64,000 bases of DNA from contig NC_135556.1 of NCBI RefSeq assembly GCF_964340395.1, positions 1,906,501 to 1,970,500 of the forward strand, in the 5' to 3' direction. Made by a program: the position numbers and the translations under genes. The notes below the pieces were generated by a model. It had not been told where the DNA came from. It was given only the letters and a program-made list of their open reading frames with translations, and did not search any database. How positions within the stretch are numbered: position 1 is the first letter of the stretch; each line of letters opens with the position of its first letter. Source of the stretch: Glandiceps talaboti (taxonomy: Eukaryota > Hemichordata > Enteropneusta > Spengelidae). This document shows positions 59,201 through 64,000 of the stretch, piece after piece.

Positions 59201-61670
59201 TTTACTCTGTTCTATACCTTTACAGACTTCTATTTACTCTGTTCTACACCCTAACAGACTTCTATTTACTCTGTTCTATACCCTAACAGACTTCTATTTA
59301 CTCTGTTCTATACCTTTACAGACTTCTATTTACTCTGTTCTATACCCTAACAGACTTCTATTTACTCTGTTCTACACCCTAACAGACGTCTATTTACTCT
59401 GTTCTATACCTTTACAGACTTCTATTTACTCTGTTCTATACCTTAACAGACTTCTATTTACTCTGTTGTCCACCTTTACAGACTTCTATTTACTCTGTTC
59501 TATACCTTAACAGACTTCTATTTACTCTGTTGTCCACCCTAACAGACGTCTATTTACTCTGTTCTATACCCTAACAGACTTCTATTTACTCAGTTCTATA
59601 CCCTAACAGACTTTTTTTTACTCTGTTCTATACCTTTACAGACTTCTATCTACTCTGTTCTACACCCTAACAGACTTCTATTTACTCAGTTCTATACCCT
59701 AACAGACTTTTTTTTTACTCTGTTCTATACCTTTACAGACTTCTATCTACTCTGTTCTACACCCTAACAGACTTCTATTTACTCTGTTCTATACCCTAAC
59801 AGACTTCTATTTACTCTGTTCTATACCCTAACAGACTTCTATTTACTCTGTTCTACACCCTAACAGACGTCTATTTACTCTGTTCTATACCCTAACAGAC
59901 TTCTATTTACTCTGTTCTATACCTTTACAGACTTCTATTTACTCTGTTCTACACCCTAACAGACTTCTATTTACTCTGTTCTATACCCTAACAGACTTCT
60001 ATTTACTCTGTTCTATACCCTAACAGACTTCTATTTACTCTGTTCTATACCTTTACAGACTTCTATTTACTCTGTTCTACACCCTAACAGACTTCTATTT
60101 ACTCTGTTCTATACCTTTACAGACTTCTATTTACTCTGTTCTACACCCTAACAGACGTCTATTTACTCTGTTCTATACCCTAACAGACTTCTATTTACTC
60201 TGTTCTATACCCTAACAGACTTCTATTTACTCTGTTCTACACCCTAACAGACTTCTATTTACTCTGTTCTATACCCTAACAGACTTCTATTTACTCTGTT
60301 CTATACCCTAACAGACTTCTATTTACTCTGTTCTACACCCTAACAGACTTCTATTTACTCTGTTCTATACCCTAACAGACTTCTATTTACTCTGTTCTAT
60401 ACCCTAACAGACTTCTATTTACTCTGTTCTATACCCTAACAGACTTCTATCTACTCTGTTCTATACCTTTACAGACTTCTATTTACTCTGTTCTATACCC
60501 TAACAGACTTCTATTTACTCTGTTCTATACCCTAACAGACTTCTATTTACTCTGTTCTATACCCTAACAGACTTCTATCTACTCTGTTCTATACCTTTAC
60601 AGACTTCTATTTACTCTGTTCTATACCCTAACAGACTTCTATTTACTCTGTTCTATACCCTAACAGACTTCTATTTACTCTGTTCTATACCTTTACAGAC
60701 TTCTATTTACTCTGTTCTATACCTTTACAGACTTCTATTTACTCTGTTCTATACCCTAACAGACTTCTATTTACTCTGTTCTATACCCTAACAGACTTCT
60801 ATTTACTCTGTTCTATACCCTAACAGACTTCTATTTACTCTGTTCTATACCCTAACAGACTTCTATCTACTCTGTTCTATACCTTTACAGACTTCTATTT
60901 ACTCTGTTCTATACCCTAACAGACTTCTATTTACTCTGTTCTATACCCTAACAGACTTCTATTTACTCTGTTCTATACCCTAACAGACTTCTATCTACTC
61001 TGTTCTATACCTTTACAGACTTCTATTTACTCTGTTCTATACCCTAACAGACTTCTATTTACTCTGTTCTATACCCTAACAGACTTCTATTTACTCTGTT
61101 CTATACCCTAACAGACTTCTATTTACTCTGTTCTATACCCTAACAGACTTCTATTTACTCTGTTCTATACCCTAACAGACTTCTATTTACTCTGTTCTAT
61201 ACCCTAACAGACTTCTATTTACTCTGTTCTATACCTTTACAGACTTCTATTTACTCTGTTCTATACCTTTACAGACTTCTATTTACTCTGTTCTACACCC
61301 TAACAGACTTCTATTTACTCTGTTCTACACCCTAACAGACTTCTATTTACTCTGTTCTATACCCTAACAGACTTCTATCTACTCTGTTCTATACCTTTAC
61401 AGACTTCTATTTACTCTGTTCTATACCCTAACAGACTTCTATTTACTCTGTTCTATACCCTAACAGACTTCTATTTACTCTGTTCTATACCCTAACAGAC
61501 TTCTATTTACTCTGTTCTATACCCTAACAGACTTCTATTTACTCTGTTCTATACCCTAACAGACTTCTATTTACTCTGTTCTATACCCTAACAGACTTCT
61601 ATTTACTCTGTTCTACACCCTAACAGACTTCTATCTACTCTGTTCTACACCCCAACAGACCTCTGCTGTT
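53261..61670. repeat. 32-bp minisatellite, about 262 copies (8.4 kb)
   Basis: The unit is CAGACTTCTATTTACTCTGT followed by TCTATACCCTAA. The main alternatives are TACCTTTA and CACCCTAA; rarer ones are CAGACGTC, TATCTACT, GTTGTCCACCTTAA, and a T-rich unit at 59612 and 59709. Variants recur in blocks: the TATCTACT units near 60447, 60575, 60863 and 60991 are spaced 128, 288, 128 bases, a 416-bp (13-unit) higher-order period. The array lies in an FBXW7 intron upstream of the F-box exon. The short ORFs inside are by-products. Confidence 0.97.
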
Positions 61671-61727
61671 TTCAACCTCTTTTTCAACTTTCTGCTCAAA
61701 AAGGTCAGTGGAAATACAAGGAATCTT

Positions 61728-62077
61728 AAAGTGGTCATATGAATGAGGATTGGGTATTTATTTTGGATTTTTAATTTATAAAACAATTTTATCATGGTTT
61801 CCTACTTGAGAAATCAACATGAAACAAATTAGACCCAGTCTGTGTTTGTAACTTAATACATTGCAAAAAGCTAAAATATGCGTATAATGTTTGTTATTGT
61901 ATGTACAATAACAAACATTTTACACATTTATCAGTCCTTTACAATTTATTGAGTTACAAACACAGACTTAGCATGTGTTGTTTGACGTTGATATTTCAAG
62001 TAGCTAAGGACGCATCATAAAATTGCTTTATTAATTAAAATGCTTAAATAAACACCCATGTCTCATCCATATGACCA
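61728..62077. repeat. Imperfect ~350-bp palindrome (foldback element)
   Basis: The ends GTGGTCATATGAATGAG (61729) and CTCATCCATATGACCAC (62062-62078) are inverted copies. Inner landmarks also pair: CAGTCTGTGTTTGTAACTTA with GAGTTACAAACACAGACT, and the exact 16-bp arms AATGTTTGTTATTGTA/TACAATAACAAACATT around a 2-base centre (61886-61919). Divergence between the arms suggests an old foldback MITE; I could not define a target duplication. Confidence 0.75.
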
Positions 62078-62249
62078 CATAAATATCCATTGCAAACCTT
62101 TCTATTGTCAATAAACTGTCAGTATACCAACCCAATCTAAGAATTGTTATTGTCTAATATGATATTAGCATTATGTACAGTTACCTCATTAGTAATTGCT
62201 TTATCACAGAATTGATTTGGCTAGTAATAAAATAGGGCCAATGGTGTTG

Positions 62250-63165
62250 TAGCACAACTGTACAGTTTTTAAAAATGTTTAACCACATGCTGATCCATGC
62301 TAGGTATAGGTATTCATTTGCGGAATGATTATCCAGTTGCCTATCCAGCCCTGTTATCTTTACAATATACGTGATCAATTGGCTGTTGCTATGAGCATGG
62401 TCATGTTGCTAGGCATATTTGCATACACTTTTTGAATTTTTGTTCACTTGTCTAAGAATCCCGGTTATCTTTGTGATATACACAATTTCTTGGCTGTCGC
62501 TATTGTTGTGGCCATGGTTGCTAGGGATATTTGCATACATTTTTGAATGTTTACTCACCTACCAGATGATGTTATTTTTGCAAAATATACTGGCATTTGG
62601 TTGTTGCTGAGGGCATGGTAATGGTTGCTAGGGCCAATCATGTCAAAATGTTTTGAATAAAATCTGCAGAATATCAAGTTTAGAAACACCTCACCAAATT
62701 TCAGTCTCAATGACCAAGTACATTTTGAGATATAAATTTTTGATCAAAATTCACATTTTTACACCTTATTTGCATATTACAGATGAGATCATTATATGCT
62801 TAATATATCTATTTCTATACACCCCAGATACATAGCTATTAAATTTCAAACCAATTCATAGTTTTGGATTTAAAGATTTTTGACCAAAAAGACACATGTT
62901 TAGCCCTAATTTGCATAAATTATAACTGATGGAATCATAATGTCATGAACAAATCTTACTAAACATACCTCTAAGAACTTTCCCATCAAATTTCAGACCA
63001 GTGGTTCCTGAGTTCAAGTTTTTTGGCCAAAAATGACATTTTTTAACCAAAATCGCACACCTGTGATGCAATCATTTTGCTTTGAACAATTTCCAAACTA
63101 GACACCACAAGTACTGTCCCCACCAAATACCAAGGCAATTGGTCTGGCAGTTTTTGAGTTGAAAT

Positions 63166-63209
<44 letters not shown>

Positions 63210-63227
63210 CACATACACGCGCGTGCG

Positions 63228-63263
<36 letters not shown>

Positions 63264-63319
63264 GACACTGCACCATACCCATAGCACAACTAAACCTTAT
63301 CATCAGTTCAGTTGTGCTA
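62250..63319 (+). mobile_element. TA-GCACAACTG family TIR element, second complete-looking copy
   Basis: The ends are TAGCACAACTGTACAG (62250) and CAGTTCAGTTGTGCTA (63319). The interior is organised as at 29108-30175, with a long CA/CG-CA tract near the 3' end (63169-63260, including GCGCGTGCGCACGC). It has no transposase ORF. Confidence 0.78.
63169..63268. repeat. (CA)n tract with alternating GCGCGTGCGCACGC core
   Basis: A nearly pure alternating purine-pyrimidine tract, CA repeats on both sides of an alternating GC-rich core, then CAGACAGACA. Such sequence can adopt Z-DNA (known biophysics); no function is implied. Confidence 0.9.
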
Positions 63320-64000
63320 ATAACAACAATGTACTATTACATCACACAACATCATCTAAGTCTCAAGACTTTCAATCACCATATTATGATCACACAATAC
63401 ATTATTCACAAGATTTCTAATTTTTTTAATCAGTCAATCTGATTCTTGGGACAAATTCTTACTTTAATAGCAAAACAGTCATCTGACAATAAGAAGACTG
63501 CATAATTTTTGCCTAAATGTGTCATAATTGTGTTGCAAGGACCTATGTTATACACATTACAGAACTTATCACTATTCTCTTTGCTCTACATAAAACTCTG
63601 TGAAATGTATTCATAATTTTAACATAAAACTCATTATGAAAATACAAAATGCCAAGACATTTTACTCTCCAGACAATTTCACTAACTATAATATACAATC
63701 CAGAGAAACATGGAACATTAAAGCCTACAATCTATGCACATTACCACACTTTATTACCTATTTATTCTCTTTGCAAGGTACAACTCATCAAGGCAATCAA
63801 CATCTACACTGAATTAAGTGTGAAGGCAACAGACCAGTGTATTCCCTTATGACAGCCCTGACTTACAATAGTGTGCCGGTAATAGATTCATTGCTCTATA
63901 AAACAACTATTTATCAACATATATATACTAGACTTTGTGAATCATCAATGAAACATCTCAATATCTACATGGCACATCATTAGATAGGAACTTTGATAAT
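63320..64000. other. FBXW7 upstream intron, nothing recognised
   Basis: AT-rich sequence. I looked on the minus strand for the preceding FBXW7 exon (start of the F-box and the segment before it) and did not see it. Confidence 0.5.

Noticed and set aside
53261-61670. Interstitial telomere
   Set aside because: CCCTAA occurs only once per 32-base unit and many units have CCTTTA instead; there is no run of tandem TTAGGG.

Overview
The window is animal nuclear DNA. It has spliced genes with GT-AG introns, AT-rich non-coding sequence, many TE fragments, (CA)n/(TG)n/(TAGA)n microsatellites and very large minisatellites. The repeat mix (L2/CR1-type retroelement pieces with a TAGA tail, many short TIR elements, a hAT pseudogene) suggests a marine invertebrate, but the sequence alone does not let me name the phylum. 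There is no operon, CRISPR array or prokaryotic signal. I saw no tRNA or rRNA gene, though I did not fold the sequence.

Two genes converge. On the + strand (about 2929-13875) lie the last exons of a gene encoding a very acidic, low-complexity C-terminal region that I do not recognise. It reads through five or six exons to a TGA at 11573-11575, followed by a probable 2.3-kb 3' UTR. On the - strand (50601 down to 33171) are the last six coding exons of an FBXW7 (Fbw7/Cdc4/Ago) orthologue: the rest of the F-box, the linker, the whole WD40 propeller and the stop codon. All splice phases agree, and the three phosphodegron-binding arginines are kept. Its 5' exons lie beyond position 64000.

Almost everything else is repeats. 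Minisatellites: 39 bp x 118 (3035-7636), 31 bp x 19 (10675-11263), 52 bp x 14 (25048-25782), 39 bp x 5 (32697-32903), 29 bp x 15 running into 35 bp x about 118 (33619-38175), 30 bp x about 49 (44398-45888), 35 bp x about 11 (46427-46806) and 32 bp x about 262 (53261-61670). Where the period is a multiple of three the array stays open, giving long but spurious ORFs. Between the genes (about 13.9-32.4 kb) is TE-derived sequence. It holds a TIR element family arranged as an inverted repeat, a recent-looking tandem duplication of about 1.9 kb, a hAT transposase pseudogene and a second TIR family present in several copies. Intron 1-2928 holds a roughly 2-kb TIR element that carries an L2-like fragment and a perfect-looking Mutator-type foldback MITE.

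I found no new multi-gene system. The most interesting items are the extreme minisatellite load inside FBXW7 introns, the foldback MITE with a 9-bp target-site duplication, the triplicated exon-intron boundary and the 27-bp coding repeat in the acidic gene, and the repeat families with recognisable ends.
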